Assembly (NCBI GenBank): GCA_011503125.2
Contig: WWBZ02000016.1
Span: 3,658,001-3,722,000, forward strand
Length of the DNA: 64,000 nucleotides
Origin: Botryosphaeria dothidea
Lineage: Eukaryota > Ascomycota > Dothideomycetes > Botryosphaeriales > Botryosphaeriaceae
Direction of reading: 5' to 3'
Both the position numbers and the translations under genes were made by a program. The stretch's first letter is position 1; each line of letters starts with the position of its first letter. This document shows positions 31,890 through 41,454 of this stretch, piece by piece. Under the pieces are notes generated by a model, which saw nothing but the letters and a program-made list of their open reading frames with translations, made no database searches and had not been told where the DNA came from.

Positions 31890-34800
31890 TCACCTCTCAC
31901 CAGCACGATATCTCCCCAGCATATTCGCCACCGCATTATACCCGTTCTTCCTTGCAAAATCAACCGTATTCCCAAACTGCGGCGCCTCCAAATCCGCTCC
32001 AGCATCCAAGAGCAGCCTCACCATATCCAACCTTCCGTGCTCAGCCGCACCCTCGAGCGCTGTCCTCCCTTCCTGCGCTGCCCCTGGCGCGTTAACATCA
32101 GCTCCGAGCTCAATGAGCTTGACCGCGGGTGCAACGAACCCGCTGATTGCGGCGGCCTGCAGCGCGGTGACGCCTCTCGATCCGGCTGGCGGCGCGTTGA
32201 CGTCTGCACCGAGGTCGAGGAGGCGCTCGACGAGAGGCATCTTGAGAGCTTGTCTTTCAAGTGCTGCCTGGAGAGCGGTCCTGCCGAAATCACCACTGGC
32301 TGGGATGTTGACGTCGGCGCCATGAGCAAGGAGCATTTTCACCGCGTCCAGATTGCCCTTGTCCGCAGCTATGCTTAAAATGGAGGCCTTTATGTGCCCA
32401 TACCGGAAACTGACCCCTTGTCGCAAGTGCTTGTCGGCAACGAAATTCGGGTCGGCGCCATACTCAAGCAAGGCCATTGCGCCTCCGTAGAAGCCACACT
32501 CAATAGCAGTCTGCAATGGGGAAGACTTGTCTGTTCCGATTTCTGGAGGCCAGCACTGACAGCAAGTTGTGTCTTCTGGGGGATTGACTGGAGCACCGGC
32601 GCGAAGAAGCTGGCGCAGGCCGTCAATATTGGGCCAGTACTTTGTGTACTTGCAGATCCAAAGCCAACCGAACCGCTTCGACAACGCATGGGGAGTGAAT
32701 GTTGATATCCCTTCGAAGAAGATCGGATACAGCTCCGCAGTTTTCTAGCCATACTGCGTGGTACAGGGTAGGGTGTCCAAAGCAACCTTGTCGAAATGAA
32801 TGGTCAAAATCGGGATCAATGGACGCATTCTCAAACAGCATCTGTACTGTGTGAGAAGTACCAAATCGACCCATGGCTAGGTAAAATGTACGCGGCCGGT
32901 TGCAATAAGCTCCGTTCTGTATGAGGAATTTGGCAACGGGCAGGTCGTGTTGCTCAAGTGCCATATCCAAAGCTGTTGGCCGGGCGTCCGGGTGATTGAC
33001 ATCTGCACCATAGTCGATGAGCCACTTACACGCGTGTAACGTCTGAGCAAAAGACGGAATGTGCTTTGACAACAGGAGTGTCAGCGCAGATCTTCGATCT
33101 TCGTTTATGATGTTGATGTCCAGTCCACCTTTGATGCAACGCTGGGAAATTGCGTATTGTCTTAGAATTGCCGCAATGAATGGCTCCAGAGTGAAGTGCG
33201 CACCCGAATCCAACAGTAAACTTGCCACATTCTGCGAACCGTTCTCGATTGCATAGATAAACACATCATCAACACGGCCTTGGTGTTTGGGGATTCCCTG
33301 GAAACTGAGTACGTCCAAGGTTTTGGCACCCCGGGATAGTAACAGGTCCACGAAACGATAGCTGCATCGTTCCAGTAAACAAGCAGCCAATGCTGTGCAT
33401 CCATGGAAGTCGGAGAAGTCCAGGTCCAAAAGTTCCTCCAACACCTTCAAGATAGCATCCTCGGGATGGGGACTGGCACCTGCAGCATTGACTTCAGCGC
33501 CTTCTTCTAAGAGAAACTCAGCAATGTCGAAGTCCTCGCGAAACACTGCAATTTGAAGAGGCGTCGGTGGTCGAAATGTATTCTCGGTGTCAGAATTTCC
33601 TTCGTTGCTGATATCCATAGAGTCGATCCTCGCCCCATATTTGCACAACAAGCGTGCTAACTCAAGGTCCCCATTCGCGGCGGCTACGTGCAACGGACGA
33701 ATACCTGAAATGGAGATATTCGGGTTTGCCGAATGATCGAGTAGAGTCTTGGCGATTTGTACAGCCGATGAGCTTGTGAGAGCCAAGAAAAGTACGGGTA
33801 ATTCAGTTTCATCGTCCGTAGCATTGGCGTCGGATCCTTGATCCAGTAGTTCCGTTAACCGTTCAACGTCTTCGAGCTTAATGGCTTCTGAGAGCTCGGA
33901 TTCGATGGGTTCCAAGAGTCTGGAGAGCGCCGTTGTCTTGGACTTCTCCTTGGTCATCATCGTCCTTCCGCAGTTCTCCCAAGTGGAAGGTTGAGGCAAG
34001 CCCTGTATAGCACAATGCTGAGTTAAAAAATTGACCATACGAGAATCGTTGAGGTTCGATGCTACTTCTGTTGGATATTGAGGCCCGGAAAATTGGACAG
34101 TGTGGGAAAATCGCCAAGACCCGGGCAAGAGAGTGTTGAGATCTACTTTCTTGTGCTGAATTAAGATATCCGCAACGGTCAAGTCTCTTGAGAGAAGTGC
34201 TTCTTTGAAAAGGACTTCAGAGAGTGCCTCCGATGTCGGGCTACACTCGTGCAGTAACCATTGTAGTATCGGAGAGGCTTGTGGGGACTTGGCAAACCGC
34301 AGGATACCTGATTGCTCGGGCGTATCAAAAGTTAGAGACCGCAGGGAAATTTGCCAAGATGCCTGTGGATGAGCAAGCAGATGATTGGTTGTAAGATTAA
34401 TGTCAAACGTGAAGGAATCGCAAAGCGATGACATGATAGATGAAATCGAATCATCCAAGATTTTACGCGTTGCATCGGTCGGCGTCAAGGCTGCGGATAT
34501 TTGCTGCCGCTTTTGGTCCTTGGTGTTGAGAAACAGGTCTGCTCCACTAAAACATTCCTGGAACTGACCGGGAGAGGAATGCTTGTTCCCAGGACTGACT
34601 AGCATGATTATAAGAGTTATATTATTGAAGAGAGGTAGATCAGACTTACCTCTAGAGAGAAATTCATTACGAAATTGATTGAATGGGAGTAGAGAGAAGT
34701 CTAGAATCGGGACGATAAAGGACGACGGTGTACAGATGCTGAACCCAGGGGGTGTGGGGCTACGATAGAAACTATCGAGGTCTGTTACTGAATTAGCTCT

Positions 34801-35220
34801 ATTACAAAGCATTTTTCATGTGGTATTCCCGACCCAGCTGGAGAGCCATGCTGATTTTCTCCAATGTTGTGAGTTCATAGGTCTTCTCCGCTTTCATGAC
34901 CTTCTTTTTTGGCACAAGAACGCCATCGACCTTCAATTGGCTTTCCTTCCCTTCTCTTTTGCGCTTCCTTTCTCGACGAAAGTACCATTCCCACTCGCGT
35001 TTCTTCAGGTTCTTACGGAAACCCCACTTCTTGAATTGACGCTCGTACTGGCCTGCGCTGTTCCTAGCATTAGTCTTGGTAGGTGCCGCTCATCAAGGCG
35101 TGTGCCTTACTCAGCCTTAAACCCATACTCAGCCTCCATTTTCTCTATGACTTCTGACATTTTCAGATCTTGAACGAGATACAACTCTCGTATAGCTGCT
35201 TTGTGCACTTCCAATATCAT
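31890..35220 (-). CDS. Clr5-domain ankyrin-repeat protein
   Basis: Proposed exons 35220-35111, 35063-34834, 34781-34650, 34598-32650 and 32609-31890, 1046 residues. The first two exons encode a Clr5 domain (HKAAIRELYLVQDLKMSEV, EKMEAEYGFKAE, YERQFKKWGFRKN) followed by a basic block (RRERKRKREGK) and VDGVLVPKKKV, common after Clr5. The junction to SPTPPGFSICTPSS uses a weak GTCGGG donor but fits the family order. The body has many ankyrin repeats (PLHVAAANGDLELARLLCKYGA, TPLQIAVFREDFDIAEFLLEEGAEVNA, ADKGNLDAVKMLLAHGADVN and others) to the C-terminus. The last junction is uncertain: two long frames overlap at 32623-32684 in different phases; a 40-nt intron (32649-32610, GTACAC...TTGAC...GCCAG) or a single-base frameshift joins them. 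Clr5 was named for a fission yeast silencing factor; role here unknown. Confidence 0.72.
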
Positions 35221-35797
35221 ATTGTTCTGTGAGTAGGTGGAGCAGGATGAAGGGGAAACTGGTCTCTCAACGCGCGGGCTGTGTCCATCTTTTCAGTCCA
35301 GGCTAAGGCTGAAACCGAGGTTCTGGGCGCAGTGCTGATTGGACGTTGCGAAAACCTGCCTGCGGCTGTGCTGACATGCGAGGCTGCATCGTGGCACCCT
35401 GCTGATTGGATGGCGCCAAAACCGCCAAAAGCCCCAGCCATGTGCCGTGAGATTTCTGATAGGCCTGTTCTGAAACCTGCCTGTGGGTCGATTGAGCTGT
35501 GTGGCAGATCCTACTCCCGAAGAGCCCCAGCCGTCTGATTGGTGACTCCCAAAACCTTTTGCGTGCAAATGCTGCGTATTGTGTTACGTGCGCACGTTTC
35601 TCCCACCTGAGCCGGTCAAATTGGTATCTGCAACAGCCAAAGCGCAAGTGTGCTGGCTAGGCTGTGCTCGCGCGCCTGATGTTCCAAATGCTGGAAGGTC
35701 GATCTTTCTGACCAGGTTCAACTCCGGTTCAAGACCTTCTCCTTGTGCCTTTACAGAGCCGCGTTCATCACCAGACATCTACTATCACTTGGGACCG
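35221..35797. promoter_or_regulatory. Divergent promoter region with repeated CTGATTGG (inverted CCAAT) boxes
   Basis: 577 bp between the Clr5-ankyrin gene and the small membrane-protein gene. CTGATTGG occurs at 35335-35342, 35402-35409 and 35535-35542, each followed within 6-9 bases by an AAAACC. AAACCTGCCTG occurs at 35352-35362 (inside GAAAACC) and 35473-35483. CCAAT-type boxes bind the HAP complex in fungi; three copies with a shared neighbour suggest either a regulatory array or decayed tandem duplication. Confidence 0.45.
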
Positions 35798-36084
35798 ATG
35801 CCACTGACAAACGAGGCTCTCATCGCAATCGTTGGCTTGTTGGTTTCCTGTCCGCCAATAGTCCTGCTGCTCTGGCATCTGTTCAAGCGCGCCCAGTCAA
35901 CCTCAGGGGACCCTGATACCCTCATGTTCCGTGGTAAGCTGCTTAAAGCCTCGTAGCCAGTGTGACGCATCTGATGTGAGTCGACTATCCAGATCCGGCA
36001 GAGAGTTTCAGTCCCTGCATCCAAAGATTCTACATACGGCGGACGGAAACCTCTTTGGAAATGAGAATGATTCGGTTGGGATAG
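35798..36084 (+). CDS. Small single-pass membrane protein, unknown
   Basis: Exons 35798-35933 and 35993-36084 (intron 59 nt, donor GTAAGC, acceptor ATCCAG, phase 1) give 75 residues. Residues 5-28 form one strong hydrophobic segment (ALIAIVGLLVSCPPIVLLLW) followed by HLFKRAQ, predicting a short outside N-terminus and a basic inside tail. The second exon is short and basic (RRTETSLEMRMIRLG). Not recognised; the support is a clean intron, a good ATG and the hydrophobic segment. It could also be non-coding. Confidence 0.42.
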
Positions 36085-36264
36085 TGGATGGTGCATTGAC
36101 TGGAATTGAGACGAGCGAAGGTTGCGGGATTATTGTATTTTCTATTGCTCCATTCATCATCAGCGCCTCTATTCAGGTATAAATATAAATCATGTGCAAG
36201 TAAATCATTTTGATCCAAAATAAACAGCTGCCGAATCCTCCAAGTCTGCTGATTTCGGTGATCC

Positions 36265-38052
36265 TTAGAACGAGCGCGCGAGCTTCGATTTCCGCCTCAG
36301 CCACGGTCCGAAGAAATACAACAGATAGACCAGGGCCACAATGCCTAAGCTAATGAAAGCCAGACACGCCATGGCCCAGGTAGTGCCGAGGTTCTCAAAC
36401 ATGATCAGTCCGATATGTGCAAATGCGGCGGCGATCGTGAAGGAAGGGATCAAGAACGCGGCGATCGCGGAGGCAGCAACGTTGGGGTAAGAGTCTGCAA
36501 CATTGTCAACAAGAGGGTGTTCTTGAAATGGGTTCGAAGGGATTCCTGGAATTACCTGTGATGTAGTTCAACATTCCAAGATAAAGCAGAGTATCAGAGA
36601 AGCCAAGGACACCTCCAGCCACGACAGGAGACCAGAAGCTCGTGTTGCCATCACTGGTGAACGCAAACCAAAACAGCGAAATGGGGAAACCCCAGACGGT
36701 GACCAGTGAGGTCAAGAAGCGCGCTTCTGGGCGACCGGCACCGCGCCTTTCCCTATCGCGCTTGTAGAAATAAGTCTGGACGGGCAGAAAAATGAACATG
36801 ATCGTCACGCCTACGACGAAGTTGAGGTAGGTCAGATCCGCGCCAATATAGCTGAGGCCGTTGTTGACAACGAAAACGTCGAAGACACCGTCCAAATAGA
36901 GGAAAAGAAGACCATAGGCAAAACCGTTGTAGATGGCAAGGAAGGTCACAATCGGTTCCGTGACCATGATCTTGAGGGCCATGGTGAAGACGAAGCGAAT
37001 CTCCTGCATAACGTTGACCTTGGTCTGGGCGACGGCGATCTCATCGGGGCCAGCAGCCTCTGCTTTCTTAACGGCCTGTGCAATAACAACGCGGGGAAGC
37101 GTTTCTGGGACGAAGCACATGGCGGCGGAGAAGGCCCCTCCAATGACGACACTGCGTCCAGTCAGCACATGGGACCAATAAGGTATCGACGGTACCACAA
37201 GGACTCCAAGAACAAATCCTCCAAATGGTCGCTTACTTGATCCAGAAGATCCACCTCCACCCCATGTTCGGGTTCAGAAAGGCGATCCATTCGCCAACAG
37301 GAGAACCCAGACTGGGGCCAGCATTCGCCGAAGCTACGAAAAGTCCCATCGGCTGAGCAGCATTATCCGCGTCGGCGAACATATCTGCAATGGTGCCGGC
37401 GACATTGGAAAGCGCGGTACTCCCAGCGGCGCCGCAGAGGAATTGGAAGATAATGAGCATCGGTAGATTCCTTGCCAGCGCCGTGCCCTGGAGGACAAAA
37501 CGTCCAATCAGCGATGACTTATTCCATACTGGTCCCACTGAATCCCATCTATTCCGCTCTTTGCTGGTTACTCACGATGTTGAAAAGGGCGTAAACGAGA
37601 ATGGAAATCACATAGACCCATTTTCGGCCACCGATGTCACTGGATATGCTCAGCACACACTAGCTCTGGCTTTCCACGCGACACAGCATGTCCACGCGTA
37701 GAATCCTCGCTGCTTACGACAGAGGTCCCAGGAAGGCAGGGCCGACCGCTGTGCCAACGATGAACATGGATTGGCCAAGGGTGACGACCTGAGTGCTGCC
37801 TCCGAATTGCTCTTGTATAGCCGTCTCGGCGCTGACGTAAGAGGTCGAGGTAAGGGCGACGAAGATCTGGAGCAGACAGTAGACGGTGGTGATGGTCCAT
37901 TTCTTCCAGGCGGGCCAATGCACAGGATGGTGCTGGTCATTCTGCTTCACAACATCGAGAGCCTGCAGGGCGTTTGAGGCTTGACGCGGGCCGTCCATGT
38001 CGCCGGCAGCAATGCCTCCTTCTTCGGCAGTTTTGGGCGGGGTGGTCGCCAT
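36265..38052 (-). CDS. MFS transporter, DHA1-type (12 TM) multidrug/polyamine exporter
   Basis: Proton-coupled exporter of the plasma membrane. Five exons: 38052-37718, 37639-37576, 37487-37237, 37151-36556 and 36494-36265, 491 residues; all four junctions keep frame. After a ~50-residue hydrophilic N-terminus come WTITTVYCLLQIFVALTST, the motif-A loop SDIGGRKWVYVIS, then GSTALSNVAGTIADMF, the motif-C-like SANAGPSLGSPVGEWI and GWRWIFWI at the end of TM6. The central loop (PETLPRVVIAQAVKK) and the second half of six segments follow, ending in a basic tail. This resembles the fungal DHA1 group with polyamine and multidrug members; the substrate is unknown. No metabolic cluster partner is adjacent. 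Confidence 0.88.
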
Positions 38053-38261
38053 TTTCGGGTATCAGGGTCCACGCGGGGATCGGGGTGGAGGCAACCAGCC
38101 GCGGGAGGGAGCGGCAAGGGACTGGAGCAGGGCAGGAGAGAATGGAGAAGAGGGACACGGAGTGAAGCTGAGGACGGAAGAGGCGGAGCTCAAAAAGGAA
38201 CCGGGGACTTTTACTGTCGCGTGGGAGCAGCAGCGCGCCACCGTGTCCGAGCAGGGCCGAG

Positions 38262-38268
38262 ATAAATA
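38262..38268 (-). promoter_or_regulatory. Possible TATA box of the DHA1 transporter gene
   Basis: The minus strand reads TATTTAT about 210 nt upstream of the ATG at 38052. Distance would imply a long 5' leader; support is only positional. Confidence 0.28.
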
Positions 38269-39442
38269 GTGGAGATAGCACACAGGCGTGCCTTGAAGAT
38301 AAGCCGGACGTTCATCTTTCCCTTTGCGTCATCGCCCGAAAGGGCTGCCGTCAGGGTCCGCAGCCATCACACGATGCCATGCCCGTTCTGGCGAGCCTTT
38401 TGCCGCATTCTTCGATCGTCGTGCCGTGTCACCCATGAGCGTGGGCGTCGGCCGTCGTACGAGCGTAGTTAACATTTTTTTTGTTCGTGTTCCGCTGTTT
38501 CAGGCGAAGTGGGCAGCGGCGACGATGCGAACGCGCGGTGCGGAAGGCCCGACTCAAGCTTTTCGCAGAGCTGGCAGGAATGCTTGTGCGGCTCGGCAGC
38601 TGCGCCTCTCCCGGCTCGCACGCTCACGCTCGGCTGGTGCAACACCAACTGCGACCTCGCCCGTGTCCCATCCGGCGACCATTCTTCGTGCTGACGACGA
38701 CCCTTCTTCGTTGATGCCTTCAGCTCTCTGAGAGCTCTTTAACACCGCACTTCTTGTCATATCACCCGCCTGCCTGGATGTCTGCGGTATTTAGAGCTGT
38801 GCTACTTGCCCGCTTCCGTTGCCTGCAGGCAATGACATCATCCGAGCTCTTCAACTTTCTCTCAATCTCGCCTTCGTCTCTTCACTCTTTTCCTTTCTTA
38901 CTTGTGACACAAACTTCTTCCAATTTCTCCAGCCGGAGTCAGTTTCAGGCATGAGCCTCGAGTTTCTCGCCGGAATGCTCTGGTCAGATTGTGAATGTCA
39001 GAGACATGCTGATTGTTGGCGCCCATAGCTGTCATCCAGCTGCCGAGAAGCTATGGTAATGAGCTCAGAGATGAACGGCCAAGAGCTCGACAGAAGACCG
39101 CAAGCTACTGAGCCGCCGGCAGGCTCATGCTGCGCTTAAGGGACCGAGTGAAAGATTCGATTGAATTCCATAGTGCTACCATACGAGCACTGATTAAAAG
39201 ATGGGGCTGGCTGATATGGAAGAAGATCGAAGAGGTCGGTAAGAAGAGGACTGAAGGACTCATTTCCGACTGGCAAGGGATGCGCGAGATATATCACCTG
39301 CCGCGCCATTTAAACTTTTCTAACACGCGCCACGACACGTCTCCCTGCCCAACGCCCAATCCCACATTCTCTACCTTCTCCGCTCCCCCCCCCCCCCCCT
39401 CTACTGGAAATACGCTACAAGATCCCCACGGCGAAACCAGCA
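38269..39442. other. Intergenic between the DHA1 transporter and the MYND gene
   Basis: 1.2 kb between divergent genes. Ends with a 15-base poly-C tract (39385-39399), about 45 bp before the MYND gene's ATG. Frames present are short or compositional. No RNA gene recognised. Confidence 0.45.
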
Positions 39443-40375
39443 ATGCCATCCCACAACGACGTACAGATTACCTCCTGTTCTGCCTGCCAGAACCACCATA
39501 CCAGCCTCAATCGCTGCTCCCGCTGTCGCGCCGTCGCGTACTGCTCCAAAGACTGCCAATCTGCACACTGGCCTACCCACAAGTCCGACTGCAAGCGCCC
39601 TAATTACATCCTCGAAGCCCACGTCTTACCCAACGACATAACTAACCCTCCCGTCAAACGCGTACTCTCCCGTCCCGCTCGTGCCACCTTCTACGAACTA
39701 CACCGAGCCCTACAGGTCGTTTTCGGCTGGGCGGGCACCCATGACTGGGACTTTGTGGTCAATGACCCGGAATACCCCGGGCCAGAGAGTGGCGAGGCGG
39801 AGATGGTCGAGCTGATGAGGAAGATTATGAGGCATAATTCCCGGATCTCAGGGTCCAATTCGCCAGAGGAAGAGGCCGCGAACGATCCGAGAGAGTATTT
39901 GGTCCGCATCAAAGTCCCCCAAGATCGGAATACGATGATGCCGTTTGTCGACTCTGGCATGGGAAATATGGCTCGGGCTCATCCGCGGACGCCGGAGAAG
40001 AATGCAGGCAGGGTGAAGCTATTCGAGGTGTTTGACAAAGAGGAGTACAGGGGCCTGGAGTATGCTTACACGTACGACTTCGGCGACAACTGGGAACATG
40101 TGGTCAAGATTGTTGGTAGGGCACCGGCAACTGATAATTTCTCATGTACCGGCGGTGAAGGAAAGGGGATCGCTGAAGATGTCGGTGGCTTTAACGGGTG
40201 GGAGAAATTGAAAGCTGCCTATCGCACAGACAACCCTGACAAGGATCAGAGAGGAAAGATGAAGTGGTTTGAGACCCAAGCCAGCAATGCCGACAGAGAT
40301 GGTCTTGGTGGCAGTAGGGTAGCAAGGTGGTCGAAGGCTGAAGTGAATAGAGGTCTGGCTGAATGTGGACTGTAG
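39443..40375 (+). CDS. MYND zinc finger fused to a pRiA4b ORF-3-like domain
   Basis: Single exon, 310 residues. Residues 12-50 are a MYND finger (CSAC, CSRC, YCSKDCQ, HWPTHKSDC), a protein-interaction zinc module. From ~65 the protein matches the plasmid pRiA4b ORF-3-like fold: FYELHRALQVVFGWAGTHDWDF, then the hallmark YAYTYDFGDNWEHVVKI, and FSCTGGEGKGIAEDVGGFNGW. That domain is widespread in bacteria and archaea and occurs in many fungi with MYND or ankyrin partners; its biochemical role is unknown. The combination suggests an old bacterial transfer adapted in fungi, but that is inference. Intronless, unlike most neighbours. Convergent with the MTHFS-like gene, 194 bp apart. Confidence 0.85.
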   Translation: MPSHNDVQITSCSACQNHHTSLNRCSRCRAVAYCSKDCQSAHWPTHKSDCKRPNYILEAHVLPNDITNPPVKRVLSRPARATFYELHRALQVVFGWAGTHDWDFVVNDPEYPGPESGEAEMVELMRKIMRHNSRISGSNSPEEEAANDPREYLVRIKVPQDRNTMMPFVDSGMGNMARAHPRTPEKNAGRVKLFEVFDKEEYRGLEYAYTYDFGDNWEHVVKIVGRAPATDNFSCTGGEGKGIAEDVGGFNGWEKLKAAYRTDNPDKDQRGKMKWFETQASNADRDGLGGSRVARWSKAEVNRGLAECGL

Positions 40376-40569
40376 CTAGCACATCCTAGCCGCTATTTGA
40401 CTGTGCATCTATTATCCAAATGCTGGAGGCAGGTGGTGGGATTCTCTTAGTTTATACAAATTCTCGTTATCCCTCCGTTTATATGTGGTTGAAAGAACGA
40501 CGAATTCCGATCCCCTGGTAAAAATCACTTAAAGTCCGTCTTATTTCTATATTAAATGGTCTTCCGCGC

Positions 40570-41454
40570 CTACCACATCCTGGATTCTATCGTGCGTGTC
40601 TTCCCCTCCCTCCTCTGCATCTCTTCTAACTCTCTCAATGGCGGAATACTCTCCTCCATTCCCTCCGCCAATCTGTCCCACAAGATACCCACCCCAGGTT
40701 TCTCCGCTCCCTCCACCCTAATTGTTCTCGTCGGCGTAACCACAACATCACAGACCGTATCAAATACATCCGGCCTCAGGACTCCCCTACCCTCTCCTTG
40801 CCCCTCCTCCACAACTTGACAATCATGCACAACCCCCACCACGCACGCCTCCATCCTCACAACGCCCACACTATACAACATCCCCCACTCGAGATCAAAA
40901 AACCCATGCCCCTTCCCAAACCTCACTCCCCTCGCACTCACCGCCCCCGTTCCCGTCACCAACAAATCCACCCTCCACCCCTCCGCCCTCATTTCCTCCA
41001 GCCCAACCTTCCTCCCGACGCCCTCCATCCCATCCAACGTCGCCGCATACCACACGCCCCTCCCATCCTCCCTCACCTGCTCCGGCTCCAACAGGACAAA
41101 CCCGCGCCTGATCCCGTACGTCGTGACCAACACCCTCTTCCCATCCAGCAACGCCTGCGCCCGCAGCCCCTCAAGGCAATTGTCCGGCGCGACGAACACG
41201 GCTCGAGCGCCCCGATACTCGGGGAGCGCGGTCAAGCGCCGAACGGCGGCGCCGGAGCCGGCAAAGTCGGCGATGAAGGACGAGAAGTCGGCGTCGAAGC
41301 GCGAGTCCGGGCGGGCGACGCGGCGGAGGCGCGACCAGACGGAGGCGCGGATGGCGGATTTGTGGGCGTCGATGTCGGAAGGGCTCGGATCGTTGCCGGG
41401 CGCGGGGCCTGGCGGGTGGTTTGGCGGCGGTGTTGGCTGCGTTTGGGCGGACAT
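40570..41454 (-). CDS. 5-formyltetrahydrofolate cyclo-ligase-like (MTHFS-domain) protein
   Basis: Intronless, 294 residues. The family core is visible: FVAPDNCLEGLRAQALLDGK-type segment, VTTYGIRRGFVLLEP, then DLLVTGTGAVSARGVRFGKG followed by HGFFDLEWGMLY, the glycine-rich loop that binds ATP/folate in MTHFS enzymes. The order and spacing fit the larger MTHFSD/COG0212 group rather than the ~200-residue true cyclo-ligase, so catalysis is not assured. The start at 41454 (MSAQTQPTPPP) was chosen although the frame is open to 41754, because the upstream part shows no similarity. The C-terminus is a conserved helical tail (PPLRELEEMQRREGK). Confidence 0.82.
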   Translation of the reverse strand: MSAQTQPTPPPNHPPGPAPGNDPSPSDIDAHKSAIRASVWSRLRRVARPDSRFDADFSSFIADFAGSGAAVRRLTALPEYRGARAVFVAPDNCLEGLRAQALLDGKRVLVTTYGIRRGFVLLEPEQVREDGRGVWYAATLDGMEGVGRKVGLEEMRAEGWRVDLLVTGTGAVSARGVRFGKGHGFFDLEWGMLYSVGVVRMEACVVGVVHDCQVVEEGQGEGRGVLRPDVFDTVCDVVVTPTRTIRVEGAEKPGVGILWDRLAEGMEESIPPLRELEEMQRREGKTRTIESRMW

